Source of the DNA: Pseudomonadota bacterium
GTDB taxonomy: Bacteria > Pseudomonadota > Alphaproteobacteria > Rhizobiales > Xanthobacteraceae
Length of the DNA: 57,267 nt
Assembly: GCA_023435725.1 (NCBI GenBank)
Contig: JAEYRD010000052.1
Coordinates: 1 to 57,267, forward strand
Reading direction: 5' to 3'
Made by a program: the position numbers and the translations under genes. Position 1 is the first letter of the stretch, and each line of letters begins with the position of its first letter. This document shows, piece by piece, positions 24,362 to 32,762 of the stretch. Under the pieces are notes generated by a model. The model was not told the DNA's origin and ran no database searches. It saw only the letters and a program-made list of their open reading frames with translations.

Positions 24362-25681
24362 CTATCCCGCCGACACGTCCACCAGCTCGCCGCCTTCGAG
24401 AACCTTGGCCGCCTTGGCGCGGTCGAGGTCGCCTTCCCAGGCGGCGACGACGACCGTGGCAACGCAATTGCCGACGAGGTTGCCGAGCGCGCGGGCCATG
24501 CCGATGAACCAATCGACCGATAGCACCAGCACGAGGCCGATCGCGGGAATGCTCGGCACCGCGTTCAGCGTCGCGGCGAGGATCACGATCGCCGAGCCCG
24601 GCACGCCGTGCGCGCCTTTCGAGGTGATCAGGGAGACGCCGAGCACCAGCAGGAGGTCTCCGAAAGACAGCGCGGTATTGGTCGCCTGCGCGATGAACAC
24701 GACGGCAAGCGTCAGGTAGATCGAGAAGGCGTCGAGGTTGAAGGAATAGCCGGTCGGAATGACGAGTCCGACGACGGAGTCCTTGACGCCCATCCGCTCC
24801 AGCTTCTTCATGATCTGCGGCAGCACCGCGTCGGAAGAAGCGGTTGCGAGCACGATGGTCAGCTCTTCGCGGAGGTAGGCGAGGAACTTGAGGATGTTGA
24901 TTCCGGCGAGCGCCATCACGCCGCCGAGCACGCCCAGCACGAAGATGCCGACCGAAACGTAAAACAGCATTACCAGCGAGACGAGCTGCTTCAGCGAGCC
25001 GACGCCGTATTTGCCGACGGTGTAGGCGACCGCGCCGAGCACGCCGAGCGGTGCCACGCGCACGATCAGGCCCATGACGCGGAACAGCACTGTCGAGGCC
25101 GCGTCGATGATGGAGGTGACGAGCGCACCTTTTTCGCCGCCGACGAGCGCGAGGCCGACGCCGAACAGCACCGCGAAGAACAGCACCTGGAGCACGTCGT
25201 TGCGCGACAATGCGTCGAAAGAGGTGGTCGGAATCACGTTGAGCAGGAAAGCGCCGATGCCTGCACCTTGCAGCTTGTGGGCGTTGTCGGCGTAGGTGTT
25301 GAGCGCCTTGGCGTCGAGCGTCGAGGGATCGATGTTCATGCCATGGCCGGGGCCGAAGATGTAGGCCAGGATGAGCCCGACCACGAGCGCCACTGTCGTC
25401 ATCGCCTCGAAGTAGACCAGCGCCTTGACGCCGACGCGGCCGACCTTCTTGAGGTCGCCGGCGCCGGCAATCCCGTGCACCACCACACAGAACACGATCG
25501 GTGCCACGATCATCGAGATCAGCTTGAGGAAGGCGTCGCTGAGGATCTTGAGCCCGATGGCAAAGTCGGGGACGACCATGCCGAGAATGATGCCGAGGAT
25601 GAGCGCGGCGAGAACCTGAACGAACAGCGAGGTATAAAGCGGCTTCGGCTCGGCGGCGGGCGCCGCGGCGATGGTCGACAT
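24362..25681 (-). CDS. dctA: DctA-type C4-dicarboxylate/cation symporter
   Basis: A 439-residue sodium/proton:dicarboxylate symporter (DAACS family) with about 8 membrane helices. Seen: the SDAFLKLISMIVAPIVFCVV segment, the serine-rich hairpin ATASSDAVLPQIMKKLE, the substrate-binding GLVIPTGYSFNLDAFSIYL and GVPGSAIVILAATL. The ATG at 25681 follows GGGAGCTAT. The family imports succinate, malate, fumarate and sometimes orotate or aspartate. It lies between a convergent unknown gene and formamidase and may be co-transcribed with the latter. No DctB/DctD pair is nearby, so this may be a secondary dctA copy. Confidence 0.85.
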   Translation of the reverse strand: MSTIAAAPAAEPKPLYTSLFVQVLAALILGIILGMVVPDFAIGLKILSDAFLKLISMIVAPIVFCVVVHGIAGAGDLKKVGRVGVKALVYFEAMTTVALVVGLILAYIFGPGHGMNIDPSTLDAKALNTYADNAHKLQGAGIGAFLLNVIPTTSFDALSRNDVLQVLFFAVLFGVGLALVGGEKGALVTSIIDAASTVLFRVMGLIVRVAPLGVLGAVAYTVGKYGVGSLKQLVSLVMLFYVSVGIFVLGVLGGVMALAGINILKFLAYLREELTIVLATASSDAVLPQIMKKLERMGVKDSVVGLVIPTGYSFNLDAFSIYLTLAVVFIAQATNTALSFGDLLLVLGVSLITSKGAHGVPGSAIVILAATLNAVPSIPAIGLVLVLSVDWFIGMARALGNLVGNCVATVVVAAWEGDLDRAKAAKVLEGGELVDVSAG

Positions 25682-25767
25682 GATAGCTCCCCGTTTCTGG
25701 CGGCGTCCTGATCGCCAGAAAGGAGCAACTACCGTGCCAGATTGTCGCGGCCTCCGTTGGAGGCGGT

Positions 25768-26781
25768 CTATTCGGCCGCTTTCGTCGTCCTGCCGAACAT
25801 CCGCGTCGGCGCTGGGAAGCCGCATGACGTGCCGTCGGTGACCTTGACCTGGTCTTCCCATGGCAGGCGATAGGTGCCCGCGACCATGTCCTGCATGAAG
25901 GTGTAGGGGCAGTCCATCGCGCCGCCCGTCACCGCGACATAGCCGCGGTGCCAGAGCTGGTAGATGTTGTTCTCGACGCCCCAATTGATGCGCGCCTCGC
26001 GCACCAGGTCGGGACGGACCTCGGCCGTGATGATCTCGTCGGCGCGGCCGGTGGTGCCGTGCGCCAGCACGGTGCCGTCAAAATTGACGATCATGCCTTC
26101 GCCCATGGAATCGAAGGAGCCGTCGGAACCGCACATGCAGACGTTCGCGGTGACCATCAGGTTTTGGAATGAATTGGCCTGGTTGGTGAAGCGCCAGGCT
26201 TCGCGGATTGGCGCAGTGTAGCCGGCGGTGCGGATCATGATCTCCGCGCCCTTGTAGGCGCACTCCCGAGCCATCTCCGGGAACATGCCGTCATGGCAGA
26301 TGATCAGCGCGATCTTCGCGCCCTTCGGCCCCTCGATCACGGGAATGCCGATGTCGCCGGGCTCCCAGGGCTCGACAGGAATCCAGGGATGGAGTTTTCG
26401 ATAATAGAGCTTGATCCCGCCATGGTCGTCGATGATCAGGCCGGAATTATAGGGATTGCCGTGCGGGTTGAACTCCATGATGGAGAAGCAGCCCCAGATC
26501 CTGTTGTCGATGCAGGCCTTCTTGAAAGCCGCGACCTCCGGTCCGTCGAGCCGGCACATGATCTCGGGATTGGTGTCCATCGAGAGGCCGTGCAGCGAAT
26601 ATTCGGGGAAAACCACCAGATCCATGGTGGAAAGATTGCGGCGCGCCTTGCCGACCATCCAGACGATACGCTCGGTCTGTCTGGCCAGATCGGTCCGGGT
26701 CACCACATTCGGCAGTTGCAACTGCACGAGCCCGATGACAACGCCCGCAGGCGATTTGTTCAATCCGCCAAGCCCGTTCAT
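25768..26781 (-). CDS. amiF: formamidase
   Basis: A 337-residue nitrilase-superfamily amidase closely resembling AmiF (formamide to formate and ammonia). The catalytic triad is visible: Glu60 in VVFPEYS, Lys129 in YYRKLHPW and Cys162 in LIICHDGMFPE. Also diagnostic: RTAGYTAPIREAWRFTNQAN and CMCGSDGSFDSMGEGMI. The ATG at 26781 has AGGGAG 6 bases upstream; the longer frame lacks similarity. It lies 86 bases upstream of the transporter gene on the same strand. Cytoplasmic; it fits the nitrogen-scavenging theme and could process small amides released in purine breakdown. Confidence 0.9.
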   Translation of the reverse strand: MNGLGGLNKSPAGVVIGLVQLQLPNVVTRTDLARQTERIVWMVGKARRNLSTMDLVVFPEYSLHGLSMDTNPEIMCRLDGPEVAAFKKACIDNRIWGCFSIMEFNPHGNPYNSGLIIDDHGGIKLYYRKLHPWIPVEPWEPGDIGIPVIEGPKGAKIALIICHDGMFPEMARECAYKGAEIMIRTAGYTAPIREAWRFTNQANSFQNLMVTANVCMCGSDGSFDSMGEGMIVNFDGTVLAHGTTGRADEIITAEVRPDLVREARINWGVENNIYQLWHRGYVAVTGGAMDCPYTFMQDMVAGTYRLPWEDQVKVTDGTSCGFPAPTRMFGRTTKAAE

Positions 26782-26917
26782 AAGCAGCTCCCTTGCTGTT
26801 CCAGCGCTGCGTCGTTGCGCGCCAGATCGTGTCGCGAGGAGCAAATCCGATTTCGGCAGGCGGCAAAAGATTATTTTTCAGGCGGTCGAACGCGCTTGCT
26901 GCACACGGGCAGAGCCC

Positions 26918-27139
26918 TCACGCGACGAGATCCAGTAACCGGCATGATCCGCGTACCAGCACCTTCCGTCCCGTCAGCGTCATTGCAGGCACGCCGTTGT
27001 CAATGACAACGAGGCCGAGCTTGACGAGGCTTTCGACGAGATAGGCCTTCGAGAGGCGACCGTTCGGCAACGGGTTGCGAAGCGCTTTCAGCGCTTCCCA
27101 TTGATCGTGCGAAAGATCGAAGTCGACGTCGTCGTTCAT
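26918..27139 (-). CDS. hypothetical small protein
   Basis: A 73-residue protein starting with ATG at 27139. It has an acidic N-terminus (MNDDVDFDLSHDQWEALKAL), a central helix-rich part (LSKAYLVESLVKLGLVVI) that could be a small winged-helix-like fold, and a basic C-terminus. No domain identified. It is not overlapped by a better frame and has protein-like composition. Confidence 0.55.
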   Translation of the reverse strand: MNDDVDFDLSHDQWEALKALRNPLPNGRLSKAYLVESLVKLGLVVIDNGVPAMTLTGRKVLVRGSCRLLDLVA

Positions 27140-27484
27140 GTTGCCTCAAGCGATAGCACTGTTCGCGCGCCCCTGTTAGCGGCGCTGCATGAAGACCATG
27201 CGACGACAATGAGTCCGGAATTCGGTGAGCCGTTTGGAACGTCTCTTCACAAATTGCCGCACTCTGTTGCGTCACAAGGGTTAAGATTGCTCGCGCACGG
27301 TTATCGTCCCGGACTCCGATCACTTATTGATGATCCCGGGTTGATGTTGCGCCGCAATTCGCGGCGGCGCACGGGAAGTGTTGCTGTCCCATTCTGCGTC
27401 GCGATATGCACAGAAATGTTGAGACGAGCCAATCATCGCTCTGTTAGGCTAATTCTAAGGAACGGCTTCCACGGAGTGGAGTGC
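27140..27484. other. intergenic region without a supported gene
   Basis: About 345 bases between two divergent small genes. One GC-rich hairpin is visible (GCGCCGC 27349-27355 with GCGGCGC 27364-27370). A frame runs through it on the plus strand but only its 3' part, from the ATG at 27485, has a ribosome site. Presumably a divergent promoter region. Confidence 0.4.
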
Positions 27485-27667
27485 ATGAACAGACTGGCGG
27501 AGATTCGCAGTCAAGAATCTTTGTGTCGTGAACGCGCCGCGCTCGATTCGGAGCGGCGTGCGTTCTGGCTCGCACGTGCCCAGGAATGGGAACAGCGGGC
27601 GCTCGACGAAATCGCGTATCACTTCCGGGAGTGTAACCTTGCGCAGGCTGAGCTGAACGCCGTCTGA
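27485..27667 (+). CDS. hypothetical small charged protein
   Basis: A 60-residue, strongly helical, charged protein (MNRLAEIRSQESLCRERAAL...). The ATG at 27485 has GGAG 4 and 9 bases upstream and marks where protein-like composition begins; the longer reading from 27101 is intergenic DNA. Likely a single amphipathic helix or coiled coil with two cysteines. No family recognised. It converges on the VWA gene. Confidence 0.5.
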   Translation: MNRLAEIRSQESLCRERAALDSERRAFWLARAQEWEQRALDEIAYHFRECNLAQAELNAV

Positions 27668-27685
27668 CGCAAGAGCCGATTGCGC

Positions 27686-29062
27686 TTATTGATAAGTCGC
27701 CACGATGTCTGACACCGCGCGCTCAAGCTGCTGCGCGGTGGCGCATTGGCGTACGACACTGCAAAAGGTCGCATAGCGCGGCATCTCGGAATCGCCAAAG
27801 CCCCAGGCCAGCCGTCCTTCGGGATTGAGCCAGACCAGCCGCTTCGAGCGTTCGGAGACGCGTCGCAAGATATCGGCGCGCGGGTCGAGATTGTTGCTGC
27901 GGGCGTCGCCGAGCACGATGACTGTGGTCTGTGGCGTCAGCGTGCTCATCCACTGCTTCTCGAAATCGACCAGCGAAGAGCCATAGTCGGAAGAGCCGAA
28001 GCCGACCTTGGACATGATCTCGGCCATCGCTTCTTCCGGCGACTTCTTCTCCAGGATCTCGCTGACCTCGATCAGGTGCGAGGAGAAGGCGAAGGAGCGG
28101 ACATCGTCGACCACTTCATGCAAGGAGTGGATCAGGAGCAGGAAGAAATCCGAGACCTGCGCGACCGAGCCGGAGACATCGCACAGCGCAACGATCTTCG
28201 GCCGATCGCGATGCTTCCGCTTCCATGCGGTGAGGAAGGGCACGCCGCCCCAGGCGGCGTTGCGGCGTAGCGTGCGGCGGACGTCGAGATGGCCACGGCG
28301 CTGGCGCTTGCGCGGCTTCGAGTAGCGTTCGCGCAAGCGGCGCGCGATTTGGCGGATCAGCGCGCGCATCTCGGCAACCTGGCGCCGCTCGATGCGGGCA
28401 AGTGGCGCGTTGCGCAGGATCTCGTTGCGGAGGTTTTCGGCCTCCTCGCGGGCATAGAGCGCAAGCCCCTGCGAGACCGTGTCACGGACTGCCTCGCGCA
28501 AGGCGTCGAGCGCGTTGCGCAGGCGCTCGGCAAGTGCGGGGTTGGCCGCGGTCAACTCGTCGAGATCGTCGCGGAGCCGCTGAAGGCCCATGGCGTCGAG
28601 GATGCGGCTCGAGAAGATGCCGCGCTGGGTGGAATAGCGGATGTCGGACAGGGAGGCTGCACCGGAAGCGCTGGCGATCGCGGCTGCGATCGCATTGCGA
28701 TCCTGCGACAGCAGCATCTGTGCGAGCGGACCGAGTCCTTCCGGCGGCTGGCCTTCGCCCGCCTCGCTCGCCGGGCCGGAGGAAGGCGACTGATCGGTGT
28801 CCTGCGAAGCCTCGTCGTTATCGGTCTCGGGCTGATCCTGCCGCGGTTCCGGCTGGCTGAAGAAGAGGTCGAAGCAGTCGCCGAGCGCGAGCTTCTCGTC
28901 CTGCGACTTGGCGAGCGTCAGGAGCAGCGCGTCGCGAAGGATAGCGCGGTCGGAAAAGCCGACCTGCTTGACCGCGCGCATCGCATCGATGCTTTCGGCA
29001 GGCGAGACGTGCACGCCTGCCCCGCGCGCCGCCCGAAAGAAACGATGAAGATTCTCGCGCAT
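27686..29062 (-). CDS. VWA (CoxE-like) domain protein
   Basis: A 458-residue protein of the VWA/CoxE family that partners MoxR AAA+ ATPases. The C-terminal von Willebrand A domain carries the MIDAS motif as CDVSGSVAQVS, followed by the expected metal-coordinating loops (GSSDYGSSLVDFEK and VIVLGDARSNN). The N-terminal half is helical with an acidic Gln/Glu/Asp-rich linker. The ATG at 29062 is used; a TTG at 29071 overlaps the stop of the MoxR gene. The pair probably acts as a metal-dependent chaperone; in CO dehydrogenase systems CoxD/CoxE mature the active site, but no cox genes are adjacent. Confidence 0.83.
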   Translation of the reverse strand: MRENLHRFFRAARGAGVHVSPAESIDAMRAVKQVGFSDRAILRDALLLTLAKSQDEKLALGDCFDLFFSQPEPRQDQPETDNDEASQDTDQSPSSGPASEAGEGQPPEGLGPLAQMLLSQDRNAIAAAIASASGAASLSDIRYSTQRGIFSSRILDAMGLQRLRDDLDELTAANPALAERLRNALDALREAVRDTVSQGLALYAREEAENLRNEILRNAPLARIERRQVAEMRALIRQIARRLRERYSKPRKRQRRGHLDVRRTLRRNAAWGGVPFLTAWKRKHRDRPKIVALCDVSGSVAQVSDFFLLLIHSLHEVVDDVRSFAFSSHLIEVSEILEKKSPEEAMAEIMSKVGFGSSDYGSSLVDFEKQWMSTLTPQTTVIVLGDARSNNLDPRADILRRVSERSKRLVWLNPEGRLAWGFGDSEMPRYATFCSVVRQCATAQQLERAVSDIVATYQ

Positions 29063-29067
29063 CGGCG

Positions 29068-30015
29068 TCAACCGAAGACGTTGGACCGCGCCGCCTTGGC
29101 AATGAAGGTCGTGACTTGCGGCGTCGCGGCCTCGATATCGGCTTCGTATTTCAAGAGCACGTTCAGCGTGTCCTTGACGATCTCGGTATCGAGCTCTGCT
29201 GCCTGGAGCAGCACCAGCACGCGTGCCCAGTCGATGGTCTCGCTGACGGAGGGCAGCTTCTTCAGATCGAGCGAGCGGATCTCGTGGATGAAGCCGACCA
29301 TTTGCCGGCGTAGCGCCTGTGAGATGCCTGGGACACGGCTCTCGACGATACGCTCTTCGAGCCGCTGCTCGGGGAAGCCGATATGCAGATGCAGGCAGCG
29401 CCGCTTCAGGGCGTCGCCAAGATCACGCTCGCTGTTGGAGGTGAGGATCACGGTCGGCGGCGTGATTGCGGCGACGGTGCCGAGCTCGGGGATCGTGACC
29501 TGAAAGTCCGAGAGGATCTCCAGGAGAAGCGATTCGAATTCGGCGTCCGACTTGTCGATCTCGTCGATCAGGAGCACGCAGCCGCCGGGCTGTTCCAGCG
29601 CCTGAAGCAGCGGCCGCGGCTCGACGAATTCCTTGGAGAAGAACACGTCGCCGAAATCATGGAGCTGGTCGAGCGCGGCATGCAGCGTCTGCGCGCCGCC
29701 CAGGACTTCGCCGAGCTTGTCCTTGAGGATCTGGGTGTAGAGCAGCTGCTTGGCGTATTTCCACTCGTAGAGCGCCTTGGCCTCGTCCAGGCCCTCATAG
29801 CATTGCAGGCGGATCATCTTCATGCCGCGCCAGGCGGCGATGGCCTTGGCAAGCTCGGTCTTGCCGACGCCAGCGGGGCCCTCGACCAGGATCGGCTTCT
29901 CGATCTGTTGCGACAAATAGACGGCGGTCGCGATCTGCCGGCTCGCGATGTAGCCCTGTGCGGCGAGGCCGCTCTCCACTGCCTCGATCGACGTCGAGGC
30001 CTTCTGTTCTGCCAC
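29068..30015 (-). CDS. MoxR family AAA+ ATPase
   Basis: A 315-residue MoxR/CoxD-type AAA+ ATPase. Seen: Walker A EGPAGVGKTELAKAIAAW, Walker B CVLLIDEIDKSDAEFE, sensor 1 VILTSNSERDLGDALKRRC. The GTG at 30015 is preferred over the ATG at 30096 because GGGAG lies 9 bases before it and family similarity starts at that point (VAEQKAS...). Stop codon and the next gene's start nearly touch, so MoxR and the VWA protein form a two-gene operon. Likely chaperone for metal insertion or complex assembly; target unknown. Confidence 0.85.
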   Translation of the reverse strand: MAEQKASTSIEAVESGLAAQGYIASRQIATAVYLSQQIEKPILVEGPAGVGKTELAKAIAAWRGMKMIRLQCYEGLDEAKALYEWKYAKQLLYTQILKDKLGEVLGGAQTLHAALDQLHDFGDVFFSKEFVEPRPLLQALEQPGGCVLLIDEIDKSDAEFESLLLEILSDFQVTIPELGTVAAITPPTVILTSNSERDLGDALKRRCLHLHIGFPEQRLEERIVESRVPGISQALRRQMVGFIHEIRSLDLKKLPSVSETIDWARVLVLLQAAELDTEIVKDTLNVLLKYEADIEAATPQVTTFIAKAARSNVFG

Positions 30016-30162
30016 GAAGGGGCGCTCCCAAAGGTCTTGCTTGAGGCTTGTTCTGCCTGCGTTCCTGGCAAAGAACAAGCCTCGTTTGGGAGACATCAGA
30101 TCCGCGTGAACGGCGTTTTTTCCGCTTAGCGCAAATACTTGAGCGGTTCGCCGTTCGCGTGA

Positions 30163-30363
30163 TCAGTGCTGCAGCAGCTCCGGCTTGCGGATGGTCTGTC
30201 TGACCTCGGCGCCGCAATCGGCGCATTCATAGACGAAGTCGATCTTGGCAAGGCTCCAATGCGGTTCGACCTCGCGCACATACATTGGCAGGAACCCCAT
30301 GCAGGTAGGGCAAATCACAGGCGCGATCTCGATATCCTGATGATGCTGTACATAGGCGGGCAT
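30163..30363 (-). CDS. small zinc-ribbon protein
   Basis: A 66-residue protein with two CxxC knuckles, CPTC (residues about 18-21) and CADC (about 47-50), spaced as in zinc ribbons. The start MPAYVQHHQDIEIAP follows a GGAGA ribosome site. Function unknown; small ribbon proteins may bind DNA, RNA or another protein. It lies upstream of MoxR on the same strand, with a gap of about 150 bases. Confidence 0.65.
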   Translation of the reverse strand: MPAYVQHHQDIEIAPVICPTCMGFLPMYVREVEPHWSLAKIDFVYECADCGAEVRQTIRKPELLQH

Positions 30364-30589
30364 CTCGGCTCTCCTTCGCAGGCGACCACCAAACCCCGCG
30401 CAGAAGCTACCGCCGGCCGGCCCAAGGCCGTCATCAACTCTTTCGAACAGAGACGGAACGGCGGGCGTTTGTCCTTCGCTGTGACATTCTTGTTACGCCT
30501 CTGTACTGTTACGGGCGGATCGAATGCCTATTTCACGGGCCGATCCGCATTTCTCGGACCGTCATTCCAGCGATTAAGGGAACACGCCC

Positions 30590-31564
30590 ATGACCCATGC
30601 CATTCGTTTTCACAAACCCGGTGGCCCGGAGGTTCTGGTTTGGGAGCAAGTCGAGGTCGGCAAGCCCGGACCGGGAGAGGCGCGTATCCGCCACACTGCA
30701 GTCGGTCTCAACTTCGTCGATATCTACAATCGCTCCGGCCTGTATCCTGCGCCGTTGCCGAGCGGTCTCGGCAGCGAAGCGGCGGGTGTGATCGAGGAGG
30801 TCGGTCCCGGCGTCACCGATCTGAAGCCCGGCGATCGCGTTGCCTATGGCGCTTCGCCGCTCGGCGCCTATTCCGAGGCGCGGCTCATCCCCGCGGATCG
30901 GCTGTTGAAGCTCCCCGATGGCGTCGACGACAAGACCGCGGCCGCGATGATGCTCAAGGGGCTCACCACGCAGTATCTGATCCGGCAGACCTATCGGGTC
31001 AAAGCCGGCGATACGATCCTGCTCCATGCGGCGGCGGGCGGTGTCGGATTGATCCTGAGCCAGTGGGCAAAACATCTCGGCGCAACCGTGATCGGCACCG
31101 TCAGCAGCGACGACAAGGCGAAGCTCGCCAAGGCGCATGGCTGCGACCACGTCATCATCTACACGCGTGAGGATTTCGTGAAGCGCGTCGATGAGATCAC
31201 CGGCGGGAAGAAGGTGCCGGTGGTTTACGACTCCGTCGGCAAGGACACGTTCCTGAAATCGCTGGATTGCCTCGCGCCGCTCGGCGTCGCCGCGCTGTTC
31301 GGTCAGTCCTCCGGTGCGGTTGAGCCCCTCAATCTCGGACTGCTCGCGCAGAAGGGGTCGCTCTACGTTACCCGGCCCACGCTGTTCACTTACGCCGCCA
31401 AGCGCGAGAATCTGGTTGCGATGGCAGGTGAGTTGTTCGACGTCGTCAAGTCCGGTGCGGTCAAGATCGAGGTACACCAGACCTATCCGCTGAAGGACGC
31501 GGCCAGGGCGCACGCCGATCTCGCCGCGCGCAAGACCACGGGATCGACCGTTCTCACGGTGTGA
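30590..31564 (+). CDS. qor: quinone oxidoreductase (NADPH, zinc-independent MDR)
   Basis: A 324-residue member of the medium-chain dehydrogenase family resembling E. coli QorA. Seen: N-terminal GroES-like domain with VGLNFVDIYNRSGLYP, GLGSEAAGVIEEVGPGV and the Rossmann NADPH site LHAAAGGVGLILSQWAK. The zinc-binding cysteines of alcohol dehydrogenases are absent. The ATG at 30590 follows AAGGGAACACG. It would reduce quinones or enals in the cytoplasm, a common detoxification role. Single gene, terminated by a hairpin at 31583. Confidence 0.87.
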   Translation: MTHAIRFHKPGGPEVLVWEQVEVGKPGPGEARIRHTAVGLNFVDIYNRSGLYPAPLPSGLGSEAAGVIEEVGPGVTDLKPGDRVAYGASPLGAYSEARLIPADRLLKLPDGVDDKTAAAMMLKGLTTQYLIRQTYRVKAGDTILLHAAAGGVGLILSQWAKHLGATVIGTVSSDDKAKLAKAHGCDHVIIYTREDFVKRVDEITGGKKVPVVYDSVGKDTFLKSLDCLAPLGVAALFGQSSGAVEPLNLGLLAQKGSLYVTRPTLFTYAAKRENLVAMAGELFDVVKSGAVKIEVHQTYPLKDAARAHADLAARKTTGSTVLTV

Positions 31565-31582
31565 TCTCCGGCCGGGCGGTGG

Positions 31583-31603
31583 CGCAGGCCGCTTGAGCCT
31601 GCG
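31583..31603. terminator. hairpin between convergent genes
   Basis: CGCAGGC (31583-31589) pairs with GCCTGCG (31597-31603) across a 7-base loop, between the stops of the quinone oxidoreductase gene and the 91-residue protein gene. No T-run. Confidence 0.45.
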
Positions 31604-31879
31604 TCACGTCCGTTCGTGCTTGCGCAGGTCGCGGGCGTGATCGAGGCGAATCGCCTGGAGATCGACATCCTCGGGCGGGATCTGGGGCAGGGCGGCTTCC
31701 GCCAGGATCGCCTCGGTCACGTCCTCGACCGAGCTCTCCACGATCTCGTGGATGAACGAGATGTTCCGGTATTCACCCGAAGCTACGCGGGAGATGACCT
31801 CGCGCCTTGTGATCTCGGGATCGACGACTGCTTCGCGGCCTCGACGTCCGTAGTCGATCATCACGACGAAATACTGCAT
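31604..31879 (-). CDS. hypothetical 91-residue protein under S24-repressor-type control
   Basis: A 91-residue acidic protein (MQYFVVMIDYGRRGREAVVD...). No domain recognised. A start at 31879 is the only ATG before the conserved-looking beginning. Its upstream DNA has a plausible promoter on the minus strand, TTGACT then 17 bases then AATACT, and a perfect operator palindrome TTCCGA-AAA-TCGGAA lies inside that spacer. The same palindrome type occurs beside the XRE-S24 repressor gene, so this gene is very likely a repressor target. Function unknown. Confidence 0.6.
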   Translation of the reverse strand: MQYFVVMIDYGRRGREAVVDPEITRREVISRVASGEYRNISFIHEIVESSVEDVTEAILAEAALPQIPPEDVDLQAIRLDHARDLRKHERT

Positions 31880-31919
31880 GAAACAACTCTGCCGCGCCCC
31901 TGTGGTCGGAGTGCGGCAG

Positions 31920-31970
31920 AGTATTTCCGAAAATCGGAATTAAGTCAAGGTCGATTTCCAAAAATCGGAA
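31920..31970 (-). promoter_or_regulatory. operator pair and promoter of the 91-residue protein gene
   Basis: Operator 1: TTCCGAAAATCGGAA at 31925-31939, perfect arms TTCCGA/TCGGAA with a 3-base spacer. Operator 2: TTCCAAAAATCGGAA at 31956-31970, one mismatch. On the minus strand TTGACT (31943-31948) and AATACT (31920-31925) are 17 bases apart, and operator 1 occupies that spacer, as expected for direct repression. Confidence 0.7.
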
Positions 31971-31986
31971 ATCGGCGGCAGATCGC

Positions 31987-32595
31987 CTATTTGCTCTTCT
32001 TGCGCGGCCGGGCCGACTTGGCGCGCAGCCGCTCGAGTTGGCCCTTGGGCATGGAGAGGCAGATTTCTCCGACCCAGTCGAGCTTGACGCCGACGATCGG
32101 CTTGGCGTTGAAGCTGGTGAGATTGACGACGGAGGGGGATTTGCCCCGTTCGATGGTCTTCAGGTAGCGCTCGCCGGTCTTGAGCCGGACCACGGCCTCC
32201 TCGCCGTAGAAGCTCGACAGCGGATGGCGCTGGTCCTTGTAGACCACGATCACGTCGCCGCTCTCGTATTTGGGCAACATCGAATCGCCCACGATCTCGA
32301 ATGCGACCGTTTCCTCCATGATCGGGAAGGGCAGAGCAATGTCGCCAAGCCCCTCCGGCGGGACCTGCTCGTAATCCGGCTCGATCACCGCGCCGGCGCC
32401 GACCCGGCCCATGATCGGCGCGAGATTGAGCTCGAGATATTCCATGATCGGCAGAATTTCCGAGGCCTTTACCAGACGCTCGCCGCCGAGGATCTCCGAC
32501 ACCGCGCCGGGACGTACGCCCATGGCCGCTGCCAGGCCGCCCTTGCTCTTGCCTGTCTTCTCCAGGCCTCGCTCGATCATCGCAACGTCCAACAT
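31987..32595 (-). CDS. XRE-S24 (CI/LexA-like) transcriptional repressor
   Basis: A 202-residue regulator with an N-terminal helix-turn-helix (KSKGGLAAAMGVRPGAVSEI, residues about 16-35) and a C-terminal S24/LexA peptidase domain. The domain shows the Ala67-Gly68 cleavage-type site (RVGAGAVIEP), the catalytic Ser105 in IVGDSMLPKYESGDVIV and Lys146 in ERYLKTIERG. Phage CI and SOS-type repressors self-cleave by this dyad. The ATG at 32595 follows GGGATATCACC. Operators of TTCCGA-N3-TCGGAA type occur before its own gene, before the divergent GcrA-like gene and before the 91-residue gene, making it an autoregulated local repressor. A lysine-rich tail ends the protein. Confidence 0.85.
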   Translation of the reverse strand: MLDVAMIERGLEKTGKSKGGLAAAMGVRPGAVSEILGGERLVKASEILPIMEYLELNLAPIMGRVGAGAVIEPDYEQVPPEGLGDIALPFPIMEETVAFEIVGDSMLPKYESGDVIVVYKDQRHPLSSFYGEEAVVRLKTGERYLKTIERGKSPSVVNLTSFNAKPIVGVKLDWVGEICLSMPKGQLERLRAKSARPRKKSK

Positions 32596-32629
32596 GGTGA
32601 TATCCCTCGATTGCCAATCGTTCCGCCTC

Positions 32630-32709
32630 TTGTAATCCGAAATTCGGAATTGATGCAATTATGAATATCAGAAATGTCGCTTGACTTTGACTTCGGAATA
32701 CCGGAATGT
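32630..32709. promoter_or_regulatory. operator cluster between repressor and GcrA-like gene
   Basis: Three operator-like palindromes of the same 15-base size: ATCCGAAATTCGGAA (32635-32649), a weaker TTATGAATATCAGAA (32659-32673) and TTCGGAATACCGGAA (32692-32706). On the plus strand TTGACT at 32681-32686 could be a -35 box for the GcrA-like gene, with the third palindrome in the spacer. On the minus strand TTGCAT (32653-32658) is 17 bases from TTACAA (32630-32635), with the first palindrome between. Spacing suggests bidirectional repression; the -10 boxes are weak. Confidence 0.6.
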
Positions 32710-32762
32710 GCGTTTCGTCGCCCGGTCGTGCGATCGGCAGAGACGCATCACAGGATAGCAGC

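Noticed and set aside
28289..29503. 404-codon plus-strand frame over the VWA/MoxR genes
   Set aside because: Antisense shadow of two well-recognised genes.
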